Shown piece after piece: positions 1 to 11,742 of a stretch of DNA of 64,000 nt. Every line of letters starts with the position of its first letter. The stretch's first letter is position 1. The position numbers were made by a program, and so were the translations under genes. The stretch is taken from NCBI GenBank assembly GCA_946122785.1, contig CAMGYJ010000004.1:58784679-58848678 (forward strand), given 5' to 3'. This DNA comes from Linum tenue. Its lineage: Eukaryota > Streptophyta > Magnoliopsida > Malpighiales > Linaceae. The notes under the pieces are model-generated. The model saw only the letters and a program-made list of their open reading frames with translations. It had not been told where the DNA came from and ran no database searches.

Positions 1-305
1 CACTCACTTCTTTCTAATGTACATACCTATCAAATAAAACAAGTATAAATTTTATAGCAAAATGTTTGAATATAAACTTGACAGAGCAATAATTGTATTT
101 GTTTAAAAAACTTCTTATTTATTTCGATTAAATAAAAACATATAAATTATTAATGCAAACTTTTAATTTGTTTCTGTCCCATTTCCCATTTTAATTGTCT
201 CACTAGAAATAAAATCCAACTTTGAAAATAATAAATCAAGAAAGTATGTCAACCACCATAAAAATAAACAAAACCCTCTTATTAGTTGCTATTTTTTCTT
301 TTAGA
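1..305. other. AT-rich stretch, no gene seen
   Basis: Very AT-rich sequence with short homopolymer runs and no convincing coding potential on either strand. It ends at the A that would flank the putative Helitron starting at 306. Confidence 0.6.
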
Positions 306-1994
306 TCTCTAATATTTGTATTCTCATAATTTATAGAGAAGGAAATGGTAATGCACATGATTTTTTTCTTTGTATGAGAATAGGAGGCAGGAGTTACACG
401 AGGCAACGATTAGATGACAAAATTTTGAGCAGTTGTAACATATTTTTGCCTGTTAACGAAAAAAGTTCATTTGATCATTGTGAAGATGAGGTGAACCAAG
501 CCGAGGGTTGTCGACTGCTCCCTCTTCCTCTTGATCTGAAGCTGTCAACTGGTCTCACTTTCTCAGCGATACGTTATTGTTTGCGGTTGACTGGCCGAGT
601 TATACTCTTCTTCCATTATTTTCTTAATTTCTTCCAAATTATAACTGCTGGATGGTAAATTTTCCCACTCTCGATGAGTGAATGTATTTCTTCTTTGTTT
701 TTCAAGGAGAAGGGTTGTCATATACTTTTATTTAAATGTATAAAATATAATTAGAAGGGTTCATTGGTTGGACTTAGGGCATACCTCATTTGATTGAATA
801 ATTGATCGTTTTTCTTGAATGGCTATTGCAATTCGATTTCTTGAATGTTGAAATAGAAAGAAGAGTTGTGATGGTTGTTTATTATATTTTATGTTCATGA
901 TTGACATGCTATTAGCTAGCAATACAATGATGATCTGTTTAGTAATTAGTAGGTAGCAAAGAGGTTATAAGTAGAAGGGAACATAATTGGGGTTTTATAA
1001 AGGTCGCGAAGAAGAAATAAAATGATAATGGTGGTTTCTCGGTTGTCTATTTTGATGTTTTTTTAATTTCTACATGTTTGCGGTGACATTTGTTTGTTTC
1101 ATTAAGGTGAATTTTTCCGCATTGAATCCCTAACTAAAGCTTGATTTTGACATGATTGTTTTCTTACAAACTACTATTTGGATTGAGGCATATATTCAGT
1201 TCACAAATGAGGAATCTGCATGATAAAATGATTTGAGTTGCATTGAAAACTACTCCTTTCATTATTTTTCTATGTTGTTATTAGGTAAAATCACAATTCT
1301 TTTCTACATGAGATATGTAGCTCTCTACAAAATATAAATAGTATTTAAATATATGTAGTTTAATTTGCTGAAAAATATTGCTTTAATAAGTTTGTGACAG
1401 CTGATAGTTTTGTTTGTGGTTGGTTTTTTAGAACATTTTAAGGTAATTAAACGAGTACATGGAAGATTGATGGACGTGGATGCTAATGAGTTTCCTCATT
1501 ATTCCAAAGTTGTATATGTAAGTGATAATACACGATATTCATGAGATTTAGATCGGAATATTCTCTATTATCGTATACCAACATATGAGAAGAGAGAGAA
1601 AATAAAAAGCTCTTCGCTTATTTTTTTTATTAATTGAAGCATATTTTCTTATTCTAACTTCTTCTTTTGTTGCTGTAAAATTTTTAACTTCTTTATCACA
1701 ATTGGGTGCTAAAGAATGAATAACTCTTATGTTTATAATCTTAAAGGGCGAGTTCGATAAAAAAAATTCTAAATAATTAAAGAACAATCTACAAAGAGCT
1801 CAGTTAATAAAATTAAAATGTTCATAAATAAACAAAAGGCATAAAAATATGAAACAATACTTGAAATAAGGTAAGTGGATCAATTCCATATATATTATCT
1901 TAACAAACATAAATAATAATAACAATTAGAATACTATAACGAATTATAAAATAACCAAACAAAATACACCGTCCAACGGCGGGTAAAAAACTAG
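306..1994 (+). mobile_element. Putative non-autonomous Helitron
   Basis: The candidate begins TCTCTAATATT just after an A (305) and ends CTAG just before a T (1995). Those are the 5'-TC, 3'-CTRR and A/T target-site rules of Helitrons. A few bases before the end is a small GC-rich palindrome (CCGTCCAACGG, 1969-1979) followed by GGGT and an A run, which looks like the usual 3' subterminal hairpin. No Rep/helicase is encoded, so it would be non-autonomous. Open frames inside (374-658 plus, 1548-1787 minus) resemble nothing I recognise. The 3' end is more convincing than the 5' end, which I chose mainly because it satisfies the terminus and target rules. Confidence 0.5.
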
Positions 1995-2581
1995 TAGAGA
2001 TCAAAGAAACTGCCGGCAATAGGGAGATATTAAAAAAATAATAAAAACTTAGAATTCACCGGAACTCGTGGAGAAGCCATGAAGGCTGACGTGGTGGGGT
2101 CCATTTTCCAAACTGCTTTAATATTTTTAAAGATATTAGAAGAATAACATACTATGTATGTGTTCGCTTATAATCTTTTTAGCTTCTTTCGACAAATGTT
2201 TGTGAAAAAAAAACTAAACATATGTTAAAACAAATTGCATTTCTTTAAAATCCAATTAACATCTATGCAGTTAGATCATTTTCATCTCGGATTATTTGTT
2301 TGAAATTTTAATTAGTCTATCTTTTTTTGTGGCGTAAAATAGTTGCATTTTTTGTGTTGCTGCTTAAGTATCGTCATTAGCTAAATAGCTAACACATCCA
2401 TAAGGTTCCTACTTTTTTGGATAGGTTTTGGGTTTAGTATTTTCAAAACGATAGTGTAATTAGTTATATTATAAACAAACGGTAAAGTTTTTCTTTTTTA
2501 TTATTTGAGTTTAATATTTTTAAAACCATAATATACGAATCGAATGATTAAAACGACTAAATCCGAATCATCTGATCCAAA
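1995..2581. other. Intergenic, downstream of the UGT gene
   Basis: AT-rich sequence between the putative Helitron and the stop codon of the minus-strand UGT. It should contain that gene's 3' UTR and polyadenylation region. I see no other gene or repeat. Confidence 0.5.
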
Positions 2582-4015
2582 CTAAATCGTTTTCTTACAG
2601 AAACCCATTTTCATATCTTGCAAGTAATTTGCAAGGTTGTCAACCAACCGGTCATTCTTCTCCCCGTCTCCAAACGTCTCCTTGGCAGCCTTGACAGCGC
2701 TCCTCCACGGCTCGCCTGACTCTTCCACCATAGCCGCCGTCACCGTCGCCGCCACCGAATCGCCGGTAAACGATCCGTCGTCGTCTCGTCTCGGAATCTC
2801 CATCCCCAGTTTTTTCCCCGCCAGCAACCTGGCATTAAGCCCCTGGTCGTTTATCATCGGAAGCAATATCAGTACCTTGCCGAAAGCCAAGCCTTCCACC
2901 ACCGAGTTACACCCGCAGTGAGTCAAGAACCCTCCGACCGAGTCGTGGCTCAGTATCTTCACCTGTGGGGCCCACTCCGTGTACACAATCCCTCGACCCG
3001 CAACCCGCTCCACGAACCCGCCCGGCAGCATTGCCGCCGCGTCCCGGGTCGACCCGGCCGCGTACCTCCGCAGCGCCCAGAAGAAGGGCAGCCCGGACTT
3101 TTCCAGTCCCATAGCCAGCTCGGCGATTTCCTCCCGAGTCAGCGAAACCTCCGTTCCCAATGCCACGTACACAACCGAGTTGACTCGCTGCTCGTCGAGC
3201 CACTCCTTAATCTCACCCCATACGGCCGATCCACCTTCATCCGACTCTTCACCGGTCACCGGCGGCAAGAATCCGACGGGCACAATCCTCTTTTCGTGAA
3301 TCCGATCGAGAAGGTCGAACCAATCCGGTTCGAACGCCGGCGAGCTCCGTACGATCACGGCGTCGCTCTCCTCCATCGCGACGCTGAACCGGATCTGATC
3401 GGACGGCCCCGAAGAATCCTCCTCCGTTTTCTCCACGTACTTCGTGATTTCGTGGAGGCGATACGCCACGTCGGATTCGAACGGCACCCAATCGGGGGCC
3501 ACGGTGAAATCCTCCGCCCTCGACCGCGAATCCACAAACCCCGCGGCGCCGGTGAACGAGATCGTCGCGGCGGTGAAGAGGCTGAAGAAGGCGCAGGAGA
3601 TCCGGCGGCCGGCACCCGCGGCGGCGGCGGGTAGCCAGTGGGAGGCGTAGTCGTAAATCACCCAATCGGGGTTCAATCGGCGGAGCAATTCGGTCAGTGG
3701 CGGGCGGAGGGAGTCGAAGGCCTGCTTGAGAAGCTGCTGGTGGTTGTAAGGGACGTCCATGGAGGATTCGGCCTGCGGCGGGAGGTTGGGGACGGGAGGT
3801 AAGGGGAAGGAGACGAGGGTCATTTGGGAAGAGAGGTGTAGGGGTATTTTGGGTAGTCGGGAGAGGTTTCTGGGAGTGGAGACGAAGTGGATTCTGTGGC
3901 CCTTTTGGGCTAGGAGCTTGGAGAGGTGGAAGAATGGGATTAAGTGGCCCATGGCCAGCCATGGAAACATCACAATTTCTAATTTAGCACTGTTAATTTC
4001 CTTGATGTCCGCCAT
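2582..4015 (-). CDS. UDP-glycosyltransferase, UGT91-like
   Basis: An uninterrupted 477-residue frame with the architecture of a plant family-1 UDP-glycosyltransferase. Such cytosolic enzymes move a sugar from a UDP-sugar to a small acceptor such as a flavonoid or terpenoid glycoside. The catalytic histidine lies in the N-terminal MGHLIPFFHLSKLL segment (about His24). The 44-residue PSPG donor-binding box spans roughly residues 350-393, starts WAPQ and ends NDQ. The SRLPKIP segment, the overall sequence and the lack of introns point to the UGT91 group, whose characterised members often extend an existing glycoside chain. The PSPG box reads HCGCNS where HCGWNS is usual. The gene is strongly GC-rich against AT-rich flanks. 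Sugar donor and acceptor cannot be told from sequence alone. The long frames on the opposite strand are shadows of this GC-rich gene. Confidence 0.92.
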   Translation of the reverse strand: MADIKEINSAKLEIVMFPWLAMGHLIPFFHLSKLLAQKGHRIHFVSTPRNLSRLPKIPLHLSSQMTLVSFPLPPVPNLPPQAESSMDVPYNHQQLLKQAFDSLRPPLTELLRRLNPDWVIYDYASHWLPAAAAGAGRRISCAFFSLFTAATISFTGAAGFVDSRSRAEDFTVAPDWVPFESDVAYRLHEITKYVEKTEEDSSGPSDQIRFSVAMEESDAVIVRSSPAFEPDWFDLLDRIHEKRIVPVGFLPPVTGEESDEGGSAVWGEIKEWLDEQRVNSVVYVALGTEVSLTREEIAELAMGLEKSGLPFFWALRRYAAGSTRDAAAMLPGGFVERVAGRGIVYTEWAPQVKILSHDSVGGFLTHCGCNSVVEGLAFGKVLILLPMINDQGLNARLLAGKKLGMEIPRRDDDGSFTGDSVAATVTAAMVEESGEPWRSAVKAAKETFGDGEKNDRLVDNLANYLQDMKMGFCKKTI

Positions 4016-4533
4016 TGGAGAAGAAGAAGATGGATGATGAAACTATGAAGAGAAATGGCTGTTACATGGAACGAATTTGGAGGGTTGAATTCGATTCATC
4101 GTATGAATTTGTATGGTGGGTGGATGGAAGTGCCAAATTGGCTACGGCTCTTGGATATGGCCCATAATAATAAACAAACTGATCTTCTGTCGACTTGATC
4201 AATGTTATGGGTTTATTTCATAATGGAGAAATTTCATATCATTATTTTTTTGCTGATGGTCATAGAGTCAAAAAGTGACCCAACCCTACCCGATTTTTAT
4301 AGGGTCAAAAGATGACCCGATCCTTGACTCTACAGACAAACAGACCCGCACGACTCTGTAGACAAACTTACACCCCTATTTATAAGTGTCATCCAACAAA
4401 ACAATTTTGCAACGGGAAGCCCAGAATCCATCCCCAGCCGCAGCGTAGCGCGGCTCAAAGTTCACTAGTCCATAGATATATTGTAGTTAATGTATTTTAA
4501 CATAAATCAAACTACGAAAAATCTAACCTAGCG
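4016..4533. other. Upstream region of the UGT gene
   Basis: Contains the 5' UTR and presumed promoter of the minus-strand UGT. Around 4265-4320 there are inverted GGGTCA/TGACCC words that could pair. I cannot assign them to a transposon family, and I see no other gene. Confidence 0.45.
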
Positions 4534-5129
4534 CACTACAGGAAAATTCACCTTCGATCACGGGATTTCCCGTAACTGAACAGCCAATTCCCGTGACGGA
4601 AAGAATTTGTCACGATATATTCCAGTATCAAGCATGCCCGTGATCAAAGGTAAAATATCACGGGAAATTCCGTGACAGAGAAGATAAAATAACAGAAAAA
4701 ACCCCATGACAGAAGCTCTATTTTGTCACGGTAATTCTCGTGACTAAATTGTGAAATAGTCATGAGATTTCTCGTGACTTCTTGGGTTATTCGTTACGGG
4801 GTTTTGTCTCAATGGTCAGAGGAATCCAGTGATGGTTGGTCCTTACTAATCACAGGAAAATCAAGTGATGGATACTAATCAATAGTCACTAGAGAACCCT
4901 GTGATTGTGGTACATATATCATGTTTTTGTTCCAGCCCACCAACAATCATGGGAAACTATTCTGATTGTTGTTTAACAATCAACAAGTCAGAGGAATATA
5001 TCCATGATTGTTGTTTAACAATCAACAAGTCAGAGGAATATATCCATGTAATAAAAAGGTCATTTTCGGTCATGTGAACTTACCCATGACAAAATTTCCC
5101 CATAATTAAAGATCGATTTTCTTGTAGTA
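4534..5129. mobile_element. Non-autonomous CACTA (En/Spm) element
   Basis: The left end reads CACTACAGGAAAATTCACC. The right end, reverse-complemented, reads TACTACAAGAAAATCGATC, matching at about 14 of 19 positions. This is the CACTA-type terminus with the last base mutated on the right. The left half is packed with short inverted words built on CCCGTGAC/GTCACGGG, like the subterminal transposase-binding repeats of this superfamily. Part of the right half (about 4963-5047) is a perfect 42-bp tandem duplication. No transposase is present. I could not find a clean 3-bp target duplication, so the exact right border is uncertain. Confidence 0.7.
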
Positions 5130-5185
5130 TAGTAAACTCTTCATTTTACATTCATGTCGTAGCTTACAACTCAGACTTTTTATAA

Positions 5186-5446
5186 GGTTAAATACACTTG
5201 TATATCCAAAACTTTCACGGTTGTGCCAATAATATCCAAATTTCTCGAAATACCACTTATATCCAATTCCTTCACATTCTTTAACAGTGTTTTTGGATAT
5301 ACAAGTGTATTTAACCAAAAATATATTGGAAAATGGATAGATTTGGCAAAGAACAACTTTAAAACATGGATATAAGTGGTATTCCGGGAAATTTGGATAT
5401 TATTGGCACAACCGTAAAAGTTTTGGATATACAAGTGTATTAAACC
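5186..5446. mobile_element. MULE-type MITE with 9-bp TSD
   Basis: A 261-bp foldback element with long terminal inverted repeats: GGTTAAATACACTTGTATAT on the left, and the same sequence inverted (ending GTATTAAACC) on the right. It is flanked by a perfect 9-bp direct repeat, TTTTTATAA, at 5177-5185 and 5447-5455. A 9-bp duplication with long TIRs is the signature of Mutator-like elements. It has no coding capacity. Its terminus resembles the elements at 17830, 22304 and 51670. Confidence 0.85.
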
Positions 5447-5455
5447 TTTTTATAA

Positions 5456-6370
5456 AACAAAAATGCATTATTTGATGCCTAAACTGAGAAATACTTTTTG
5501 TCATTCTAAAAATAATTTTATATGCGTGAATTTTGTTATTTAATATTTTATGTTTATTAATGTTTATATTTTCAAATGTTTTACAATCTTCTAACTACTT
5601 AATTCATGATTTAAAAGTAATATTTGTGTTACTTGTTGATTATTATATTAATAAATATTTATTTCATGTATATTTTGTTGGTGAGTAATTAAATCATCAT
5701 AATTTTCCTTCGGGGATAACTATGGCAAAAAAAGAGATCATTCTAGTTTTGTGTTGTTTATAAATCCTTTATATTTTAGAAGAAAATTTTATGATATGGT
5801 CAGTATACTTTGTGTAATATTAATTTGTATATTTTTTTATGGTAGTTATTCATTTGTAATGCAAGTAATATTATTGTGTACAATGGTTTGTACCTTCAAG
5901 TTCTATCGATTAGTAATTTTTATAGTGATATTTTCTATTTTTAGTATTCTTGGTATATAATTTTAACTTGATTTGTATAATTATATGATGTGGTTCTGGT
6001 TTGTATACTTTTTAATATTGCTTTGTATACTTTTCTGATATAGTTTGTATAGTTTGTATTTTTTATTTGTATACTTTTATAATTTATTTTGTATACATGG
6101 TAATATTAGTTTGTACATATTTATGATATGTACACTTTTATATTCTGTTTTTTAAATAACATATTATTGATGTTTATTATAATGTTTGTACATTATATGT
6201 TTTACTTTGTATAATTTTCATGTAAGAATTGTAAATTTGGGATGTTATTTTGTGATTTTTATTTTAAAAATAAAAAAAATATGAAAAAACAAAGAAAAAC
6301 GCACGAGAGAGGGAGGATTAAAAATTATATAATATTAGTGATTAATAAAGAAACAACCACTTTAAAAAAG
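5456..6370. other. T-rich spacer with degenerate TTTGTATACTTT repeats
   Basis: Highly AT-rich. From about 5815 to 6235 variants of a TTTGTATACTTTT word recur irregularly, giving a degenerate repeat rather than a true satellite. The short open frame at 5751-5960 is a product of base composition. No gene seen. Confidence 0.5.
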
Positions 6371-6447
6371 CGACTACAAATTGCTTTGCGTTTCTCGGAG
6401 TAAGCGATTTTGTACACCCGTAACCCTAGCGGCTGCGTTCGTCGGCC

Positions 6448-7900
6448 ATGCCCGGGCTGGCGCCAGAAATCTCCCTGGAAGCCCAGCCGCAGGATGCCAC
6501 CTCTGGACAGCGTCGCCCTCCCTCGGCGACGTCATCCCCAAACAGCAGGTGGGAAAAAGAATCGCAGCAACCAAAGAAGAAAGTGAAGGCGATTTGCGCC
6601 AACCCTCTCTTCGATACGCAACCAATGGAGGAGGAACAGGTACTCGGTGAGGAGCACCACGAGCAGATTAAGGGTGATGACCCTGTGAACAATCCCCCGC
6701 CATCGACATGGGGCGCGGGACCGACAAGCTTTTTTCGACCATTCACTACGGAGGAATGGTATGTAGCTGAGTCTAACCCGGAGGAGTGGCGGAAGCCATG
6801 CGTGAGGACGACCTAGACGATGAAATACCCGAGGATGACAACGCGATGTCCCACGATCCCCTTCAAAGCTTTGGAGAAGCAGAGATATCGGCAATCCTGG
6901 AGGTCAACGCTCATCGTCAAAGTGATGGGTCGTACGTTTCCCTTCCCCATCATCTCGAAACGACTAGAAATGCTTTGGGTAAAAACTGGAACTATCCAAA
7001 TTTCTAGTCTTTCGTATGGGTTCTATGTTGTTCGCTTCAAGAATCAAATGTATTATGAGCAAGCTTCCATGGGAGGGCCATGGATGATCGACAATCACTA
7101 TATTACAGTGAGGTCGTGGCGTAAGGGTTTCAACGCCAAATTCGTGGAAGTGGCGAGGACCCTTGTTTGGGCTCGCCTGCCAGAGCTGTCCGTCGAGTTC
7201 ATAAATCACGAAGCGGTAGAGAGGATTGCTTCTCGAATTGGCCGCCCGGTCCGGGTTGATCGTGCTACCACCACTGGTGCTCGCACAAAATATGGCCGAG
7301 TTAGCGTCGATGTGGATCTTACTAAACCCCTATTGGGCAATATAAGATCGAGGGGCGGACATACTATGTGGCGTACGAAGGGTTTCATAACATTTGCACA
7401 GAATTTGGTATGTATGGCCACTCGAAGTCAACCTACCCGTCACTAAGGGAAGTGCAACCGGAGAGTCCGGTGGAACCTCAACCAAGTCCCAAAGCTACTA
7501 CTACTCCCCTGACTGCCTGTGGTGATGAATGATGGTCAAACCGAAGTCAATACCTAATGGGAGGACAAACCCCCAGTTGCATGGGAGTGGAGCTACACCG
7601 ACGCCACAGGTCACGTCTATACCTGGTGGATACGCTTCTCGGCACTAGTTGAGGAGGAATCATCACAAATGGATATGGATAATAGTGGTAATGGTGGAAC
7701 TTCCTCAGCCATGCTCGAAGGTATGCAGGTACAGGGAGAAGGTGCGGGGGTAGAGTCTAACCTCTCCAAGTGTACTTTTTCTTCTCATGTGGCGTCTTAG
7801 GCCGCGATGTCGCTGAGCACAACACCTTTGCCTGAACAAGTTGCATTGGGACTGGCTATAAAGGATGCGAGTGGAAATAGCAAAGGTTGGTGAGTGTCCC
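6448..7900 (+). pseudogene. Decayed LINE ORF1 with DUF4283 domain
   Basis: In pieces this encodes the first protein of a plant L1-type LINE. The N-terminal stretch (6448-6816) is proline- and acid-rich. The next pieces (6820-7446) carry the DUF4283 region, recognisable by FYVVRF, GGPWMIDNHYITVRSW, VWARLPELSVEF and IGRPVRVD. A degenerate knuckle follows, where the cysteines expected after the CTEFG segment are largely lost. Reading requires at least two frame changes and the tail contains stops, so it is not functional. In an intact LINE this protein binds nucleic acid and helps assemble the retrotransposition particle. No reverse transcriptase follows, so the element is truncated or rearranged. 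Confidence 0.8.
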
Positions 7901-10384
7901 TATCCATCATGTGCCTCTTGTGATTGGTAGGAAGGCGGAGGCTAGCCTGAAAGTTTTCAAATCGGGGGGCAAGGAATTACCTGCATCAGCGAGTGCTCAG
8001 AAGAGCCAGAATCATACCAAGGGTCAGAAGGCCACCAAGCGTGGGGCGAGTAATACAACCGAGAAAGGTTCGACCCCATCCCAGGGTCAAACTGGGGTGT
8101 CGGGTACCCGGAGCACATCCTTGAAGACTCCTGAGCAACAAGTGTTTGGAGGGCAGCTCCCTCTAATCAAAGGAGAAGGGAAATTATTTCACACTTCATC
8201 ATTTCCCCCCTCTTTTACATGTGTCCTCTCACTCTCTCTTTGTCTTCCTCATTCTCTTTCCGTTTGTTTTTCGATCTCTCTCTGAGCTTTGTATCTCACC
8301 ACTCTCACCATTCCCTTCCTCTTTCTTCCCACTGCCTGAAATCAAGAGAAATCGAGTAACATCCCAATTACTTCTCCAACTTTGCGTTCGAAAATGCTTC
8401 TTCTCCATTCACGGTCGATAATGTGAATCAGAGCACCTGAAACTTGGCGAACAGATGACCGCTTATTCCTCGATGGAGCAAAGTAGTTTCATAGCTTGTG
8501 AATAAACTAATTACTAAAAGTGATAAAAACAACTCTCGATAAACCAATTGAGTGAGTGCATAGTAGCTCACCGCTTAAACCATTTTATTTATCTAAAGAA
8601 TCAAAATGCATAATCAGGTTCATCTTCACTTATTTACATGTATTTGTCGTACAAATTCATTAGACAAAAAAAATGGTTTTGAACCAGCATATCAAACTAA
8701 ATCTCATCTTATGATTATTGGATCCAATCATGTCATATTAGCAAGAGGTCTAAGGCTATTGGTCAACCAGGTTGAAAGTTAATACTAATTTAAGATTTAT
8801 ATATCGCTTCCAAATGTTCAATACTCCAACTTTATATGCAATATTCGAACAGATATATGAGTTTCAACCCCTTCCTCAAATTTTTTGGACTAGGAAAAGC
8901 TCAAAACACACACACACATTTCCAAAGAGATATTAAATCCCAATTTCTTTTTCACTTTACTTGCTTCTAAAATTATTGTTGACATTGTTTGTTATTACTG
9001 CAAACCATATAAAAGAGCTTTTAGAAATGAAGTTAATCAAGAAAGATTTTATAAATGAGTGTTTAGTTGTATACATTGAAAAAGGTTTGAGTATCAAAAT
9101 AAACAATGAATGCATTTTATAAACCTTTTTAGAATATGAGTCGTCACACGTTGATGTAAAAAACTACTCATTAATTCAAATATATATTATTTTTAGAATA
9201 TTTTATTTTTATCAAATGGCGCATTTCTCTATAAATATGAGTTCACAAATATAGATTGTGTGGTGCTCGCACTTGTGCGCGAGCCCATGAAGCATTCATG
9301 TTTATACGGGGTCGATCCACATATATTATCTTCATGGTATGCACTAACAGTGTCGTGCTAGCTCGACCATGTGCCTAGGTATAGTTATATGCATTCTAAT
9401 AATTAAGTTTCTACTTATTCAAAACACCAAGATAAAAAACAGTCATAAATGTACACATTATCCGGTTTTGACTACCAGATGAAATATTACATTTGAACCA
9501 ACTACCACTGATGTCACAAATAATAAGTATACCTCTAATTCATACATAAAATACTTTAAGCATAAAAAATATTAAGATTAAATTAATTATTATGAAGAGT
9601 AAAAATTGTATAGTGAGGTTAATTATAACTCATTCATATGTTAATGCCCTATAAGTTGATCAGCACATCCAAAACTGGTGAAATGAACATCACATTAAAC
9701 CACAAAATTACTTGAACTTCTTCGTTGGGAGAGTGCGAGAAGATTGTAAATCTATTGATGTTTTTCTACTTCTGTTCTGGGGCCAATATTGTCTCATTAT
9801 TGTTGGGTCCATTCATGTAAGATTAGAAAGAGGTTTAAAGTTTAACAGTTAACCATGCTAAAATTTTAGAGAATCATTCACCTAGAGTTTGTACAAAATA
9901 TTATTGTTTCGTAGTAGTCCTGAAAATTTATATTAATTTAAAGAATTGTACATTTCTTTTTCATATTCAATACTGCATTCAATATGCAATATTTCAAGCA
10001 ATGAAATATGGGGTGCAATTTTAAAATTATCCGAAATTGTATAGGTTATAAAAAATTATAAATCACGTATTAAAATTTGTTTTTCATAAAATTTAATAGG
10101 CTATCTAACCGTGATGAAAAGTCCTTTGCTTTTCAAATCTTCGCTTAGTGTATGTTTAAAATTTAAGAAGATAACAGAAATTTGTTTAGTTTAATTGGTT
10201 GTGATTATTGTTTTTATTTGAAAAGACCATAGTTCAAAACGTGATATTGATACTTTTTTATATAAAGTAGATAAATAATTGTGATGACAAACTTACTCTT
10301 CATACTTTCACTCTCGATTCATGAAATATGAAATGGAAAATGTTAAATGAGCTTCTTCAACCAAGTAGGAATGATATATTACAT
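7901..10384. other. No gene; LINE tail and diverged repeats
   Basis: The first part (to about 8420) still has moderate GC content and a pyrimidine-rich segment and may be the end of the LINE remnant. The rest is AT-rich without coding signal. Two stretches, about 8695-8860 and 9785-9990, look like diverged direct copies (both contain a TTATTG-GGTCCA-TCATGT-like core followed by an AGAGGT word). I cannot name the family. Confidence 0.4.
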
Positions 10385-10840
10385 GAAATTATTATATCTT
10401 ATAGAAAGTGATTAATTATGAAATCAAACCTCAAGTAATATTGATTCAAACATATATAAAATTATATGTCGTGGTTCAGTTTAGACAAAATACATATATG
10501 TAACCAAAATATGGACCTTTGTGACAAATATAGTAATTTTTTGTGACAATCAACTCATAATATAAGATAAATTGGGCGCAATGACGAAAAGAGTTTTCTA
10601 GAATCACTCTCAGACCACGAAATTTGAAATGAGACTCTCATTTTCCAATTTTATCATTATATTATGTGTATATTTGTCACAAAAAATGAATATACTCGTC
10701 GCAGAGGTCAATGTTTCGGTTACACTTTTGTATTTTGTCTAAACTAAAGTACACATACAATTTAATATTAATGTTTGAATCAATGTTACTTGAGTTCCGA
10801 TTTCAAAACTAATCTCTTTGTATAAAATATAAATAACTTA
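10385..10840. mobile_element. Long inverted-repeat MITE (family unassigned)
   Basis: The two ends are long imperfect inverted repeats of roughly 140 bp. The left arm includes GATTCAAACAT and GTTTAGACAAAATAC, and the right arm reads the same on the other strand. The middle resembles 11746-11830, including an AAATTGGG-GCAAT-AC word and TTCTAGAATCA, so another related copy lies nearby. Exact borders and TSD are unclear, so the superfamily is not assigned. No coding capacity. Confidence 0.6.
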
Positions 10841-10919
10841 AGATAAAATATAAATATAGAAGCATCATCACCAAACATATTTCTAGAGTTTAATTAAAGA
10901 ATAACAATAAATAAAATGT

Positions 10920-10995
10920 AGCCTAGTTGGTTATAAATTATAATGCTCTTTCTTCATTTGAGTGACCTAGGTTTGAACCTTGATGATAACATTTT
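10920..10995 (+). mobile_element. Possible tRNA-derived SINE head
   Basis: Contains an A-box-like GCCTAGTTGGTTA and, about 45 bp later, a B-box-like GGTTTGAACC, the spacing of an RNA polymerase III internal promoter. It does not fold as an intact tRNA. The hAT element inserted at 11000 splits it from its likely continuation at 11743. A weak call. Confidence 0.3.
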
Positions 10996-10999
10996 TAAT

Positions 11000-11734
11000 T
11001 AGGGCTGGGAAACGGTGCGATCTGGTACAAACATGACCATATATACGGTCTACGGCCTAGAATGAGAGGTTGGAGTATAGGCCACAGACTATACGGTCCA
11101 GACCAGACCACGCCTATGTGGTCTGGTCCAGATAGACCATACTTAACCAAAAATTAATAATTTGATTAGTCAACCACACAAAATAAATTGAACCAATAGC
11201 CAAAATTTTTTTATTTTTTTCCTTCAAACATATATTCCAATATGCATGAATAATTTTGACACCATAAATCAAAGTAAATAATAAAGATACAAAGTCAAAG
11301 CATCCCAACTTGTAACATAACGTCATAAACATTTACATAATGTCATATAAAGACACGATCGTCTCTACTCTCTGTGAAATGTGGTTGTGAATGAAGGAGG
11401 GGGACGAGATTCTCAAAATTAAGATTGAGAATTGGGTATCCTTGTGGGAGTTGGGAGAGTGATTGAGTGAACTGCTAACATGTATTGAGAAGTTGGCAGG
11501 GTCCACGGTTTGGTCCAGTGAACCGCGGTCTAGACCAGCCCAGATCAAACCAAAAAATCAAAACATCATATAATTCAGACCATGAACCAGACCAAACCAA
11601 AAAATCAAAACATCATATAATTCAGACCATGGACCAGGCCATACCATACTTAACGGTCTACGGTCCGGATAAAACTGTGTGGTCTGGTCTGGACCATAGT
11701 TTTTCAAACAGTCTGATCTATTTTCCCAGCCCTA
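11000..11734. mobile_element. Non-autonomous hAT-type element, 8-bp TSD
   Basis: A 735-bp element with ends TAGGGCTGGGAAA...TTTTCCCAGCCCTA and a perfect 8-bp direct repeat TTTTTAAT at 10992-10999 and 11735-11742. The 8-bp TSD and TAGGG terminus fit hAT. Subterminal regions are rich in GGTCTGG/CCAGACC words in both orientations, as expected of transposase-binding repeats. Inside, a 47-bp block is tandemly duplicated (about 11546-11639). No transposase frame. Confidence 0.85.
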
Positions 11735-11742
11735 TTTTTAAT

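Noticed and set aside
2637..3962. Large ORFs overlapping the UGT on both strands
   Set aside because: Shadow frames in a GC-rich gene; none has recognisable domains, while the 477-residue frame has the full UGT signature.
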